Positions 18,862 to 28,150 of a stretch of DNA of 64,000 nucleotides are shown here, in pieces. A program made the position numbers and the translations under genes. Under the pieces are notes generated by a model. The model worked only from the letters and a program-made list of their open reading frames with translations, was not told the DNA's origin and did no database searches. Source of the stretch: Aeromonas allosaccharophila (GTDB lineage Bacteria; Pseudomonadota; Gammaproteobacteria; Enterobacterales; Aeromonadaceae); contig NZ_CDBR01000017.1 in assembly GCF_000819685.1 (NCBI RefSeq), positions 1 through 64,000 on the forward strand. Reading direction: 5' to 3'. The stretch's first letter is position 1, and every line of letters begins with the position of its first letter.

Positions 18862-20628
18862 ATGCGCTCTATCTATTGCGGACAGGTCAATGAGGCCCAT
18901 GCAGGGCAGACCATTACATTGTGCGGTTGGGTTCATCGTCGTCGTGATCTCGGCGGTCTGATCTTTATCGATATGCGCGACCGGGAAGGGATCGTTCAGG
19001 TGTTCTTCGATCCGGACAAGCCGGACGCGTTCGCGCTGGCCTCCGAGCTGCGCGGTGAGTTCTGCATCCAGGTTACCGGTGTGGTGCGTACCCGTCCGGA
19101 CTCCCAGCGCAACAGCGACATGGCCACTGGCGCCATCGAAGTGTTCGCCCACGAACTCAACATCATCAACCGTGCCGAGCCGCTGCCCCTTGACTTCAAC
19201 CAGGTCAACAGCGAAGAGATCAGCCTCAAGTATCGCTACCTGGATCTGCGTCGCCCCGAGATGGCCAAGTACCTGAAGACCCGTGCCAAGGCCAGCGCCT
19301 TCGTACGCCGCTTCATGGACGAGCACGGCTTCCTCGATATCGAGACCCCGATGCTCACCAAGGCCACCCCGGAAGGTGCTCGTGACTATTTGGTGCCGAG
19401 CCGCGTGCACAAGGGCAAGTTCTACGCGCTGCCGCAATCTCCGCAGCTGTTCAAGCAGTTGCTGATGATGTCCGGCTTCGACCGCTACTACCAGATCGTC
19501 AAGTGCTTCCGTGACGAAGACCTGCGTGCCGACCGCCAGCCGGAATTCACCCAGATCGACGTGGAGACCTCCTTCATGACCGCGCCGCAAGTGCGTGAGA
19601 TCATGGAAGAGATGATCCGCAAACTGTGGATGCACATCCTGAACGTGGATCTGGGCGACTTCCCGATCATGACCTTCGACGAAGCGATGCGTCGCTTCGG
19701 CTCCGACAAGCCAGACCTGCGTCTGCCGATGGAGCTGGTCGATGTGGCAGACCTCTTGACCTCCGTCGAGTTCGCCGTGTTCGCGGGTCCCGCCAACGAT
19801 CCGAAAGGCCGCGTGGCAGCCCTGAAAGTCCCGGGCGGCGCCGAGCTCTCCCGCAAGCAGATCGACGAGTACACCAAGTTTGTCGGCATCTACGGTGCCA
19901 AGGGCCTGGCCTGGATGAAGGTCAACGAAGCCGCCAACGGCCTCGAAGGCGTACAGTCTCCGGTTGCCAAGTTCCTCTCCGACGAGATCGTGCGCGAGAT
20001 CCTGGCCCGTACCGGCGCTGCTGACGGCGACATCATCTTCTTCGGCGCTGATTCCAAGAAAGTGGTCTGCGATGCCATGGGCGCCCTGCGTCTGAAAGTG
20101 GGCCGCGATCTGGGTCTGCTGGAGAACAGCTGGAAGCCGCTGTGGGTCATCGACTTCCCGATGTTCGAGGAAGATGGCGAAGGCGGTCTGGCTGCCATGC
20201 ACCACCCGTTTACCGCACCGAGCAACATGGGCCCGAGCGAGCTGAAAGCCAACCCGGTGGCGGCTTACGCCAACGCCTACGACATGGTGATCAACGGTTA
20301 CGAAGTGGGTGGCGGTTCTGTCCGTATCCACAACAGCGAGATGCAGTCTACCGTGTTCGACATTCTGGGTATCACCCCGGCCGAGCAGCGCCTGAAGTTC
20401 GGCTTCCTGCTGGATGCCCTGAAGTACGGTACCCCGCCGCACGCCGGTCTGGCCTTCGGTCTGGACCGTCTCAGCATGCTGCTGACCGGCACCGAAAACA
20501 TTCGGGACGTGATTGCCTTCCCGAAAACGACCGCGGCTGCCTGTCTGATGACAGACGCCCCCAGCCTTGCCAACGCAGCCCAACTGGGTGAGCTGGCGAT
20601 TGCAACCACCGTCAAGGGCGACGAGTAA
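18862..20628 (+). CDS. aspS: Aspartyl-tRNA synthetase
   Basis: Class II synthetase charging tRNA-Asp. The 588-aa product (E. coli 590) has the N-terminal OB-fold anticodon domain ([20 protein letters not shown]), class II motif 2 ([20 protein letters not shown]) and motif 3 ([15 protein letters not shown]), with the bacterial GAD insertion between. The start at 18862 follows GAAGGAAG and yields the standard N-terminus [10 protein letters not shown] longer frame from 18799 would overlap the zinc-ribbon gene. Followed by a terminator. Confidence 0.97.
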   Translation: MRSIYCGQVNEAHAGQTITLCGWVHRRRDLGGLIFIDMRDREGIVQVFFDPDKPDAFALASELRGEFCIQVTGVVRTRPDSQRNSDMATGAIEVFAHELNIINRAEPLPLDFNQVNSEEISLKYRYLDLRRPEMAKYLKTRAKASAFVRRFMDEHGFLDIETPMLTKATPEGARDYLVPSRVHKGKFYALPQSPQLFKQLLMMSGFDRYYQIVKCFRDEDLRADRQPEFTQIDVETSFMTAPQVREIMEEMIRKLWMHILNVDLGDFPIMTFDEAMRRFGSDKPDLRLPMELVDVADLLTSVEFAVFAGPANDPKGRVAALKVPGGAELSRKQIDEYTKFVGIYGAKGLAWMKVNEAANGLEGVQSPVAKFLSDEIVREILARTGAADGDIIFFGADSKKVVCDAMGALRLKVGRDLGLLENSWKPLWVIDFPMFEEDGEGGLAAMHHPFTAPSNMGPSELKANPVAAYANAYDMVINGYEVGGGSVRIHNSEMQSTVFDILGITPAEQRLKFGFLLDALKYGTPPHAGLAFGLDRLSMLLTGTENIRDVIAFPKTTAAACLMTDAPSLANAAQLGELAIATTVKGDE

Positions 20629-20642
20629 GCCGATACCGGCAC

Positions 20643-20677
20643 CGGAGGCCGCCGCCGTGCGGCCTCCGTGTTTTCCT
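20643..20677 (+). terminator. Intrinsic terminator of aspS
   Basis: CGGAGGCCGC/GCGGCCTCCG hairpin followed by GTGTTTTCCTT, a moderate T tract. Confidence 0.7.
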
Positions 20678-20730
20678 TGGGTTAGTCATGACCAGTGTTA
20701 CTGACATTTAAAAAATAACGGAGAGTCTCT

Positions 20731-21471
20731 ATGGCAGGTCACAGTAAATGGGCCAACATCAAACACCGCAAGGCCGCTCAGGACGCCAAGCGTGGCAAGA
20801 TCTTCACCAAACTGATCCGCGAAATCACCACTTCCGCGCGTCTTGGTGACCCGGATCCGGCCAACAACCCGCGCCTGCGTGCCGCGGTGACTGCCGCCCT
20901 GACCAACAACATGACCCGCGACACCATCAACCGTGCCATCCAGCGTGGCGCCGGTGGTGGCGATGGCGAACAGCTCGAGACCATCGTGTACGAAGGCTAT
21001 GGCCCGGCTGGCTCTGCCGTGATGGTGGAGTGCCTGACCGACAACCGCAACCGTACCGTTGCCGAAGTGCGTCATGCCTTCAGCAAGTGTGGTGGCAACC
21101 TCGGCACCGACGGCTCTGTTGCCTATCTGTTCAGCAAGAAAGGTCTGCTGACCTTCGTGGGCGTTGACGAAGATGCCCTGATGGACGCCGCACTGGAAGC
21201 GGGTGCCGATGACGTGGTCACTGAAGAAGATGGCTCCATCGAGGTGTATACCACCCCGAACGACTTCGGCACCGTGCTGGATGGTCTGGAAGCCGCCGGC
21301 TTCAAGGCCGAGAGCGCCGAAGTGACCATGATCCCTTCCACCGAAGCCGAGCTGGATGCTGAAACTGCGCCCAAGCTGATGCGTCTGATCGACATGCTGG
21401 AAGATCTGGACGACGTGCAAGAGGTCTATCACAACGGCTCCATCTCCGATGAAGTTGCTGCGACCCTCTGA
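20731..21471 (+). CDS. yebC: YebC/PmpR/TACO1-family protein
   Basis: A 246-aa protein identical in length to E. coli YebC. It has the family start [19 protein letters not shown], the [12 protein letters not shown] segment and [18 protein letters not shown]. Members were first described as transcriptional regulators. Work on TACO1 and YebC points to helping ribosomes through difficult proline stretches; that is family knowledge, not visible here. Downstream of aspS as in many gammaproteobacteria, but ruvC, its usual next neighbour, is not in this window. Confidence 0.93.
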   Translation: MAGHSKWANIKHRKAAQDAKRGKIFTKLIREITTSARLGDPDPANNPRLRAAVTAALTNNMTRDTINRAIQRGAGGGDGEQLETIVYEGYGPAGSAVMVECLTDNRNRTVAEVRHAFSKCGGNLGTDGSVAYLFSKKGLLTFVGVDEDALMDAALEAGADDVVTEEDGSIEVYTTPNDFGTVLDGLEAAGFKAESAEVTMIPSTEAELDAETAPKLMRLIDMLEDLDDVQEVYHNGSISDEVAATL

Positions 21472-21492
21472 TCGCTGAAGCTTGCTCTCCCG

Positions 21493-21520
21493 ATGGCAGC
21501 CTGATGGCTGCCATTTTTTT
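21493..21520 (+). terminator. Intrinsic terminator of yebC
   Basis: ATGGCAGCC/GGCTGCCAT hairpin with seven T, 21 bases after the stop. Confidence 0.92.
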
Positions 21521-21965
21521 ATCCTTGCATCGGGGCAACCGCTGACGAGTCAGGTGAGCCGCCGCTGCAACAGCGCTCTCCACTCATTCCTCTTCCGTTT
21601 TCTCTGTTGATGGTCATTCCTGGCATCCTGTGGGCTGGTTCGCCCCAAACATACGCTATTCGGCGCTCTGCTGTGTGGCGTGGTGATGGCGCGGCTCCAC
21701 TTATCCCGTTTATCACGCGCTCAGCTCTTTAGATGGCGTTGACTGCTCGCATCTGTCGGTCAGGGCAATTGCGTTACGGGTAGGGGAGACGAGGTGATGG
21801 GGGCGCGCCCTTGTGATCACAGGGTGGCCATCAATGCCGGTCACAGGTCGGGATGCTGATAACGGATTAGCCGGGGCAGGGTTTGCAGGTTGGTTGGTTG
21901 GTTGGTTGGTTGGTTGGGAAGATACCGCAATCGGCAGGGAGAGGAGGGTGGTGATAAGTGGCAGA
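21521..21965. other. Non-coding region between yebC and adhE
   Basis: About 445 bases between two convergent genes, both with their own terminators. The only structure seen is the GGTT microsatellite at 21888-21918. No gene or RNA recognised. Confidence 0.5.
21888..21918 (+). repeat. GGTT tetranucleotide microsatellite, seven copies
   Basis: Seven exact GGTT units followed by GGG. The G-strand has eight GG tracts with two-base loops, a pattern able to fold into two-layer G-quadruplexes. It lies outside any gene, downstream of adhE and yebC. Confidence 0.95.
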
Positions 21966-21995
21966 TAAAAAAAGCCCGCGCAATGCGCGGGCTTG
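21966..21995 (-). terminator. Intrinsic terminator of adhE
   Basis: AGCCCGCGC/GCGCGGGCT hairpin with seven T on the minus strand, 19 bases past the adhE stop. Confidence 0.92.
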
Positions 21996-22013
21996 TAATC
22001 TCAGGGCTGGTTA

Positions 22014-24683
22014 TCAGGCCTTGGATTTTTTCTTGCTTTCAACCTTGGCTTCAACCGGGGCGGCAGCAGGAGCAGCAACGCCTTCGGTGAACGGACGGCC
22101 GTAGTAGGTGTCCATCAGGATGGCTTTCAGCTCGCTGATCAGCGGGTAGCGCGGGTTGGCGCCGGTGCACTGGTCATCGAAGGCTTCGATGGCCAGCTGG
22201 TCAACCTTGGCCAGGAAGTCAGCTTCAGACACGCCAGCTTCACGGATGGAGGCCGGGATGCCCAGAGTGGCTTTCAGGTCGTCCAGCCATACCAGCAGCT
22301 TCTCGATCTTGGCAGCGGTGCGGTCACCGGCAGCGCTCAGACCCAGATGGTCAGCCACTTCGGCGTAACGACGGCGAGCTTGCGGACGGTCGTACTGGGA
22401 GAACGCAGTCTGCTTGGTCGGGTTGTCGTTGGCGTTGTAGCGGATCACGTTGCTGATCAGCAGGGCGTTGGCCAGACCGTGCGGAATGTGGAATTCAGCA
22501 CCCAGTTTGTGAGCCATGGAGTGGCACACACCCAGGAAGGCGTTGGCGAACGCGATACCGGCGATGGTAGCGGCGTTGTGTACTTTCTCGCGAGCAACCG
22601 GGTCGTTGGCACCGTTCAGGTAGCTGGACGGCAGGTACTCTTTCAACAGTTTCAGAGCTTGCAGCGCCTGACCGTCGGAGTACTCGTTAGCCAGTACGGA
22701 GACGTAGGCTTCCATGGCGTGAGTCACGGCATCGATACCACCGAAGGCACACAGGGATTTCGGCATGCCCATAACCAGGTTGGCATCAACGATGGCCATG
22801 TTCGGGGTCAGCTCGTAGTCAGCCAGCGGGTATTTCATGCCAGTGGCGTCGTCGGTCACGACCGCAAACGGAGTCACTTCAGAACCGGTACCGGAAGTGG
22901 TGGTGATACAGACCAGTTCGGCCTTCACGCCCATTTTCGGGAACTTGTAGATACGCTTGCGGATGTCCATGAAGCGCATGGCCAGATCTTCGAACGCAGT
23001 TTCCGGGTGCTCGTACATGACCCACATGATCTTGGCCGCATCCATCGGTGAACCACCACCCAGCGCAACGATAACGTCAGGCTTGAAGGAGTTCGCCATC
23101 TCGGCACCTTTGCGTACCACAGACAGAGTCGGGTCAGCTTCTACTTCGTAGAACACTTCCACTTCCATCTTCAGGCCCTTGAGCAGACGAACCACTTCGT
23201 CGGCGTAGCCGTTGTTGAACAGGAAGCGGTCGGTCACGACCAGTGCGCGCTTTTTACCTTCCAGGTCGCCCAGAGCGATCGGCAGGGAACCACGACGGAA
23301 GTAGATGGATTTCGGAAGTTTGTGCCACAGCATATTTTCTGCCCGTTTTGCGACTGTCTTCTTGTTGATCAGGTGCTTGGGACCCACGTTTTCGGAGATG
23401 GAGTTACCACCCCAGGAACCGCAACCCAGCGTCAAAGACGGAGCAATGGCAAAGTTGTACAGGTCACCGATACCACCCTGAGTGGTCGGGGTGTTGATCA
23501 GGATACGGGCGGTTTTCATCTTGTCGCCGAAGTACTTGATGCGGTCGGCGTTGCGATCCTGGTCGGTGTACAGACCGGAGGTGTGGCCGATACCACCCAG
23601 GTTGACCATTTTGCAGGCCATTTCGACGGCTTCTTCGAAGTTCTTGGCACGGAACATACCCAGAGTCGGGGAGAGCTTCTCGTGAGCGAACTCTTCCTCT
23701 TCACACACTTCCAGACCTTCACCGATGAGGATCTTGGTGGTAGCAGGTACGGTCACGCCAGACATTTCGGCGATCTTGGTAGCAGGCTGGCCCACGATGT
23801 TGGCGTTCATGGCACCGTTGATCAGGATGACCTTACGGACCTTGTCAGCTTCTTCTTTGGTCAGTACATAACCGTTGTGAGTCGCGAAACGCTCTTTCAC
23901 CTGGTCATAGATGGAGTCAACCACGATAACGGCTTGCTCGGAGGCACAGACTACGCCGTTGTCGAAGGTTTTGGACATCAGGATGGAGGCAACAGCACGC
24001 TTCACATCGGCAGTTTCGTCGATAACAACAGGTACGTTACCGGCACCTACACCGATAGCCGGCTTACCGGAGGAGTAAGCAGCTTTCACCATGCCCGGGC
24101 CACCGGTGGCCAGGATCAGGTTGATGTCGTTGTGCTTCATCAGGGCGTTGGACAGTTCAACAGTCGGTTGATCGATCCAGCCGATGATGTCTTTCGGTGC
24201 ACCGGCGGCAATGGCTGCATCCAGTACCAGCTTGGCAGCGGTATTGGTGGAGTTCTTGGCACGGGGGTGCGGGGAGAAGATGATTGCGTTGCGGGTCTTC
24301 AGGGAGATCAGGGATTTGAAGATCGCAGTGGAAGTCGGGTTGGTGGTCGGTACGATACCGCAGATGATACCTACCGGCTCGGCGATGGTGATGGTACCCA
24401 TCTCGTCATCTTCACTGAGGATGCCGCAGGTCTTCTCTTCTTTGTACTTGTTGTAGATGTATTCGGAGGCGAAGTGGTTCTTGATAACCTTGTCTTCGAT
24501 GATACCCATACCGGACTCTTCCACGGCCATTTGGGCCAGGGGGATACGGGCATTGCTGGCGGCCAGGGCGGCGGCACGGAAGATCTTGTCTACCTGCTCT
24601 TGTGAGAAGCTGGCGAATTCACGCTGGGCTTCCTTAACGCGGGCGACCAGTGCATCCAGTTCAGCCATATTGGTTACTGCCAT
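22014..24683 (-). CDS. adhE: Bifunctional acetaldehyde-CoA/alcohol dehydrogenase
   Basis: Fermentative enzyme converting acetyl-CoA to ethanol and regenerating two NAD+. The 889-aa product has an N-terminal aldehyde dehydrogenase domain with the catalytic Cys246 in NGVVCASEQ. The C-terminal domain is an iron-dependent alcohol dehydrogenase (GGGSPMDAAK, TTSGTGSEVTPF, and metal-ligand region AFLGVCHSMAHKLG-FHIPHG). The C-terminus is extended by an Ala/Lys-rich tail. The start at 24683 gives the family N-terminus MAVTNMAELDALV and has AGGAG upstream. The upstream extension to 24785 is not supported. A predicted FNR-dependent promoter lies about 125-175 bases upstream, which fits an anaerobic role. 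Confidence 0.97.
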   Translation of the reverse strand: MAVTNMAELDALVARVKEAQREFASFSQEQVDKIFRAAALAASNARIPLAQMAVEESGMGIIEDKVIKNHFASEYIYNKYKEEKTCGILSEDDEMGTITIAEPVGIICGIVPTTNPTSTAIFKSLISLKTRNAIIFSPHPRAKNSTNTAAKLVLDAAIAAGAPKDIIGWIDQPTVELSNALMKHNDINLILATGGPGMVKAAYSSGKPAIGVGAGNVPVVIDETADVKRAVASILMSKTFDNGVVCASEQAVIVVDSIYDQVKERFATHNGYVLTKEEADKVRKVILINGAMNANIVGQPATKIAEMSGVTVPATTKILIGEGLEVCEEEEFAHEKLSPTLGMFRAKNFEEAVEMACKMVNLGGIGHTSGLYTDQDRNADRIKYFGDKMKTARILINTPTTQGGIGDLYNFAIAPSLTLGCGSWGGNSISENVGPKHLINKKTVAKRAENMLWHKLPKSIYFRRGSLPIALGDLEGKKRALVVTDRFLFNNGYADEVVRLLKGLKMEVEVFYEVEADPTLSVVRKGAEMANSFKPDVIVALGGGSPMDAAKIMWVMYEHPETAFEDLAMRFMDIRKRIYKFPKMGVKAELVCITTTSGTGSEVTPFAVVTDDATGMKYPLADYELTPNMAIVDANLVMGMPKSLCAFGGIDAVTHAMEAYVSVLANEYSDGQALQALKLLKEYLPSSYLNGANDPVAREKVHNAATIAGIAFANAFLGVCHSMAHKLGAEFHIPHGLANALLISNVIRYNANDNPTKQTAFSQYDRPQARRRYAEVADHLGLSAAGDRTAAKIEKLLVWLDDLKATLGIPASIREAGVSEADFLAKVDQLAIEAFDDQCTGANPRYPLISELKAILMDTYYGRPFTEGVAAPAAAPVEAKVESKKKSKA

Positions 24684-24802
24684 GTTTATCTCCTGATTAT
24701 TTGAAAACTGTTTAGTAAGACGTTGGCAATGCCCGGCAATTATAGTCGCCCTGTCAAGGCGGTATCGTTGCAACAGCTTTTTCACATGCCTTACTAAATC
24801 GC

Positions 24803-24839
24803 TTTCTGAGTCGATTATAGAGCGGGGCTGACTCAGAAA
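24803..24839. repeat. 10-bp perfect inverted repeat around the adhE -10 box
   Basis: TTTCTGAGTC (24803-24812) and GACTCAGAAA (24830-24839) separated by 17 bases that contain the predicted -10 box. The placement suggests a protein operator flanking the promoter. A transcript starting near 24807 would contain less than half of it, so it is not an RNA hairpin of that transcript. Confidence 0.7.
24814..24819 (-). promoter_or_regulatory. Predicted -10 box of the adhE promoter
   Basis: On the minus strand TATAAT, a perfect -10 hexamer. It places the transcription start near 24807, about 124 bases before the adhE ATG. There is no good -35 box, as expected for an activator-dependent promoter. Confidence 0.6.
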
Positions 24840-24842
24840 AAC

Positions 24843-24856
24843 TTGATCTGGATCAT
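24843..24856. promoter_or_regulatory. FNR box upstream of adhE
   Basis: TTGAT-CTGG-ATCAT, 9 of 10 arm bases of the FNR consensus. Its centre is about 42 bases upstream of the transcription start inferred from the TATAAT at 24814-24819. That is the spacing of class II FNR-activated promoters (-41.5). Confidence 0.65.
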
Positions 24857-25523
24857 GTGTAACAAAAGAACAAAAGAAATTTTATTTCACAATCCTTGTT
24901 TGACTGATGTTACAGGAGTGTGCTGGCAAGGGGAAGGCGAGTGACTTGTTAATACATGGTAATAAACCACATTTATCAAATGGTTAATTGCATTTTGAGA
25001 TCGGGATGAAGAGCTGTTTTGGCGGTATTGGTTAGCAAATATGAGTGAATCGGTTTCAAAACCACCGACAAACGCGCTTTATTTCCGCATTTGTTGCGAA
25101 AATGATTGTTGTTTTAATCCATGACTAATCTGCTTTATTGCCCGAGGGAGCCATTTCTGCCCGCTTTACCCGTTTTGGCATTGCGGCTCTCCGGCCGATT
25201 CATGTCAGTGGTGCCGGGCCTGAAAGATGGGGAACGTCGCAGGTGGAGTCTCTCGGGTCGCCTTTCCATCCAGTCAGTCACCGTCAGCGCTGCAGGGCCT
25301 GATTAAACAGGCTCGCGTTCACTCTTGTGACGCGGGTCGGGCGGTGGCAGGGGCTTTTGGCATTTGTTTATGCCAGTTAGCGCGGATGCATTAGATGAAC
25401 TAACTAAAAACCCCCAAAAATGGTGAGATTATTTGATTGGTGCCCGCTCTGGCTATGATGTAAATTTACGCACGAAATTAATGGACTGGCCCAGTGGGCC
25501 CGAAACTCTATTGGAAGGCGCCT
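24857..25523. other. Long intergenic region between adhE and ychE
   Basis: About 670 further bases without a credible gene. The part nearest adhE is AT-rich, as in regulated promoter regions. A weak ychE promoter candidate is TTGATT near 25435 with TATGAT near 25456 (15-base spacer). A short frame at 25121-25306 has no ribosome site and no family resemblance. Confidence 0.4.
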
Positions 25524-26159
25524 ATGGCAGCAATTGACGTCTCGCTGTATCTGAAGTTTTTTGTCGGTTTGTTCGCAATTATCAACCCGCTGGGTCTGTT
25601 GCCGGTGTTTGTCAGCCTGACCAGCCACCATACCCAGGCCGAGCGGATGAAAACCAATACCACCGCCAATATCGCGGTGATGGTGATCCTGCTGGTCTCC
25701 ATGTATATGGGGCAGCTGATCCTCGATGGGTTTGGCATCTCGCTGGCGTCGTTCCGCATTGCCGGCGGTTCGCTCATCACCCTGATCGCCTGGTCGATGC
25801 TGCAGGGCAAGCTCGGTGAAGTGAAACACAACAAGCAGGAGAAGGGTGAACTGGCGGTACGCGAGTCTATCGCCGTGGTGCCGCTGGCGCTGCCGCTGAT
25901 GGCGGGCCCCGGTGCCATCTCTTCGGTCATCGTCTATGCCAGCCAGAGTCACTGGCAGCAACTGCTCGGCATGTCAGTCGTTGTCGTTGTTTTCTCCTTC
26001 TGCTCCTGGCTCATCTTCCGCGCCGCACCGCTGCTGTTCAAGATCATGGGCAACACCGGCATCAACGTGGTGACCCGTATCATGGGCCTTATCATGATGT
26101 CCCTTGGCATCGAGATCATGGTGGCCGGCATCAAGGGGGTTTTCCCCAGCCTGATGTGA
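25524..26159 (+). CDS. ychE: MarC/YchE-family integral membrane protein
   Basis: A 211-aa protein with six hydrophobic segments. Conserved blocks are FFVGLFAIINPLGLLPVF, FRIAGGSLI, NKQEKGELAVRESIAVVPLA, LPLMAGPGAISSVIV and GINVVTRIMGLIMMSLGIE. This is the UPF0056/MarC family, of unknown function. Similarity to E. coli YchE (215 aa) and the order adhE-ychE-oppABCDF, shared with E. coli, support the symbol. The start at 25524 follows GGAAGG. The frame open from 25494 is not needed. Confidence 0.88.
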   Translation: MAAIDVSLYLKFFVGLFAIINPLGLLPVFVSLTSHHTQAERMKTNTTANIAVMVILLVSMYMGQLILDGFGISLASFRIAGGSLITLIAWSMLQGKLGEVKHNKQEKGELAVRESIAVVPLALPLMAGPGAISSVIVYASQSHWQQLLGMSVVVVVFSFCSWLIFRAAPLLFKIMGNTGINVVTRIMGLIMMSLGIEIMVAGIKGVFPSLM

Positions 26160-26176
26160 GCCAGGTCTGTTTTATG

Positions 26177-26203
26177 AAAGCCGGTCCTCGTGACCGGCTT
26201 TTT
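26177..26203 (+). terminator. Intrinsic terminator of ychE
   Basis: AAAGCCGGTC/GACCGGCTTT hairpin followed by further T, 17 bases after the stop. Confidence 0.88.
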
Positions 26204-26438
26204 ATTGGTTGCTTTTTGCCCGCGCTTTTCTAGAATCGGTCGTTTGTGTAAAAAATGAGCGTGGCGCTGGTGTTTTAATACTGAGAAAGCACGCTGCTGC
26301 TGGTTTTTTGACCAGAAAATGCCGATTACCCTGACAATATCTGTTGCATTATCGGAATTGGCAGGGAATTATGCTGGGAGCGGGTTTTAACCCCGTCACT
26401 TTAAAAAACGCATGGAATGTTCTTGTTGGAGTAGGGAA

Positions 26439-28058
26439 ATGACTCATAAAAAAACAATGATTAACACACTGCTGATGGCTGCACTGTTTGGTGGCGTCAA
26501 TGTGGCTCAGGCTGCCGATGTCCCGGCGGGAACCAAGCTGGCTGAAGTCCAGCAACTGGTAAAAGGCAACGGCTCGGAGCCTGCGACCCTTGACCCGCAC
26601 AAGACCGAAGGAACGGTCGAATCCAATATCCTGCGCGACCTGTTCGAGGGTCTGGTTGCTTCCGGCCCGAAAGGGGAAATTCTCCCGGCGGTGGCCGAAT
26701 CCTGGGAAACCAAGGATAACAAGCACTACGTCTTCCACCTGCGCAAAGATGCCAAGTGGTCCAACGGTGACCCGGTCACCGCGCACGACTTCGAATTTGC
26801 CTTCAAACGCGCCGTCGATCCGAAAACCGCCTCTCCTTACTCCTGGTATCTGGAGATCCCGACCATTGCCAACGCATCCGAGATCATCGCTGGCAAGAAG
26901 CCGTCCGATACGCTGGGCGTGAAGGCGACCGACGACTACACCTTCGAAGTGCAGCTTGAGAAAGCGATCCCTTACTTCGTCAGCATGCTCTCCCACACCA
27001 CCACCTACCCGGTGCCGAAGAAGGTGATCGAGAAGTTTGGTGACAAGTGGACCCAGCCGGAAAATATGGTATCCAACGGTGCCTATGCCCTGAAGAGCTG
27101 GGTGGTGAACGAGCGCGTTGAAGTGGAACGCAACAAGCACTACTGGAACGATGGCAAGACCGTTATCAACAAGGTGGTCTATCTGCCGATCCAGTCTACC
27201 AACGCCGATCTGAGCCGCTATCTGGCGGGCGAAGTGGACATCACCTATCAGATGCCCATCGAGCGCTTCAAGCAGATGAAGAAAGAGAAGCCGGACGAGC
27301 TGAAAGTGACTGGCTATGTCGGCACTTACTACTACCAGTACAACGTCAAGAAGAAGCCGTTTGACGATGTGCGTGTCCGTACCGCGCTCTCCTATGCCAT
27401 CGATCGTAACGTGATCGCCGACAAGGTGATGGGTCAGGGTCAGACGCCGGGTTACACCCTGGTGCCGGACTTCGTCGATGGCTTCAAGCCGGTCGCCCCC
27501 GAGTGGTCGAAGATGACTCAGGCCGAGCGTGATGCCAAGGCCAAGGCGCTGCTGGAAGAGGCCGGTTTCGATGCCAGCAAGCCGCTGAAGTTCGAGCTGC
27601 TCTACAACACCGACGACAACCACAAGAAAGTGGCTGTGGCCGTTGCCTCCATGTGGAAGAAGCTGGGCGTGCAGGTGAGCCTGGTCAACCAGGAGTGGAA
27701 AACTTACCTGGAAACCAAGAAACAGGGTCAGTTTGACGTAGGTCGTGCCGGCTGGATCGCCGACTACAACGAAGCCTCGTCCATGCTGGATCTGATGCAG
27801 ACCACCCACGGCAACAACGACGGCAAGTACTCCAATCCGGAGTTCGACAAGCTGATGGATTCGTCCCGTGATCAGGTCGATGTGGCTGCCCGCAACAAGC
27901 TCTACGTCCAGGCTGAAGAGATCCTGGCCAAGGACATGCCGATTGCGCCCATCTACCAGTACGTGACTGCCCGTATGGTCAAACCCTATGTAGGCGGCTA
28001 CCCGGCCAACCCGCTGGATAACCTCTACAGCAAAGATATGTACATCATTGCTCACTGA
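26439..28058 (+). CDS. oppA: Periplasmic oligopeptide-binding protein
   Basis: Solute-binding subunit of the oligopeptide ABC importer. The 539-aa precursor has a Sec signal peptide ending in AQA (about residue 26). The mature part is of the SBP family 5 type, with EPATLDPHKTEG, LRKDAKWSNGDPVTAHDFEF and the C-terminal PIAPIYQYVTARMVKPYV block. It binds short peptides with little side-chain preference and passes them to OppBC. The start at 26439 is chosen for the GGAG-TAGGG ribosome site and a proper signal sequence. The 279-base leader has no clear riboswitch. A weak hairpin downstream may lower oppBCDF expression relative to oppA. Confidence 0.95.
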   Translation: MTHKKTMINTLLMAALFGGVNVAQAADVPAGTKLAEVQQLVKGNGSEPATLDPHKTEGTVESNILRDLFEGLVASGPKGEILPAVAESWETKDNKHYVFHLRKDAKWSNGDPVTAHDFEFAFKRAVDPKTASPYSWYLEIPTIANASEIIAGKKPSDTLGVKATDDYTFEVQLEKAIPYFVSMLSHTTTYPVPKKVIEKFGDKWTQPENMVSNGAYALKSWVVNERVEVERNKHYWNDGKTVINKVVYLPIQSTNADLSRYLAGEVDITYQMPIERFKQMKKEKPDELKVTGYVGTYYYQYNVKKKPFDDVRVRTALSYAIDRNVIADKVMGQGQTPGYTLVPDFVDGFKPVAPEWSKMTQAERDAKAKALLEEAGFDASKPLKFELLYNTDDNHKKVAVAVASMWKKLGVQVSLVNQEWKTYLETKKQGQFDVGRAGWIADYNEASSMLDLMQTTHGNNDGKYSNPEFDKLMDSSRDQVDVAARNKLYVQAEEILAKDMPIAPIYQYVTARMVKPYVGGYPANPLDNLYSKDMYIIAH

Positions 28059-28085
28059 TTTAAAGCAACAAGTCGCATAACAAGC

Positions 28086-28110
28086 AGGGCCCGCCAGACG
28101 GCGGGCCTTT
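28086..28110 (+). terminator. Weak terminator or processing hairpin between oppA and oppB
   Basis: GGCCCGCC/GGCGGGCC hairpin followed by only TTTATTA. It lies in the 92-base oppA-oppB gap and probably allows partial read-through, a common way to make more binding protein than permease. Confidence 0.6.
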
Positions 28111-28150
28111 ATTACAACCGCGACCATTTGGAAGCAGTTCAGGACAGGTA

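Noticed and set aside
18838-20583. 581-codon open frame antisense to aspS
   Set aside because: Long antisense frames arise from GC-rich codon use. The plus strand encodes an unmistakable aspartyl-tRNA synthetase. The same reasoning removes 26349-28127 (antisense to oppA) and 49324-51108 (antisense to carB).
25121-25306. Small plus-strand frame in the adhE-ychE gap
   Set aside because: No ribosome site and no similarity to a known family.
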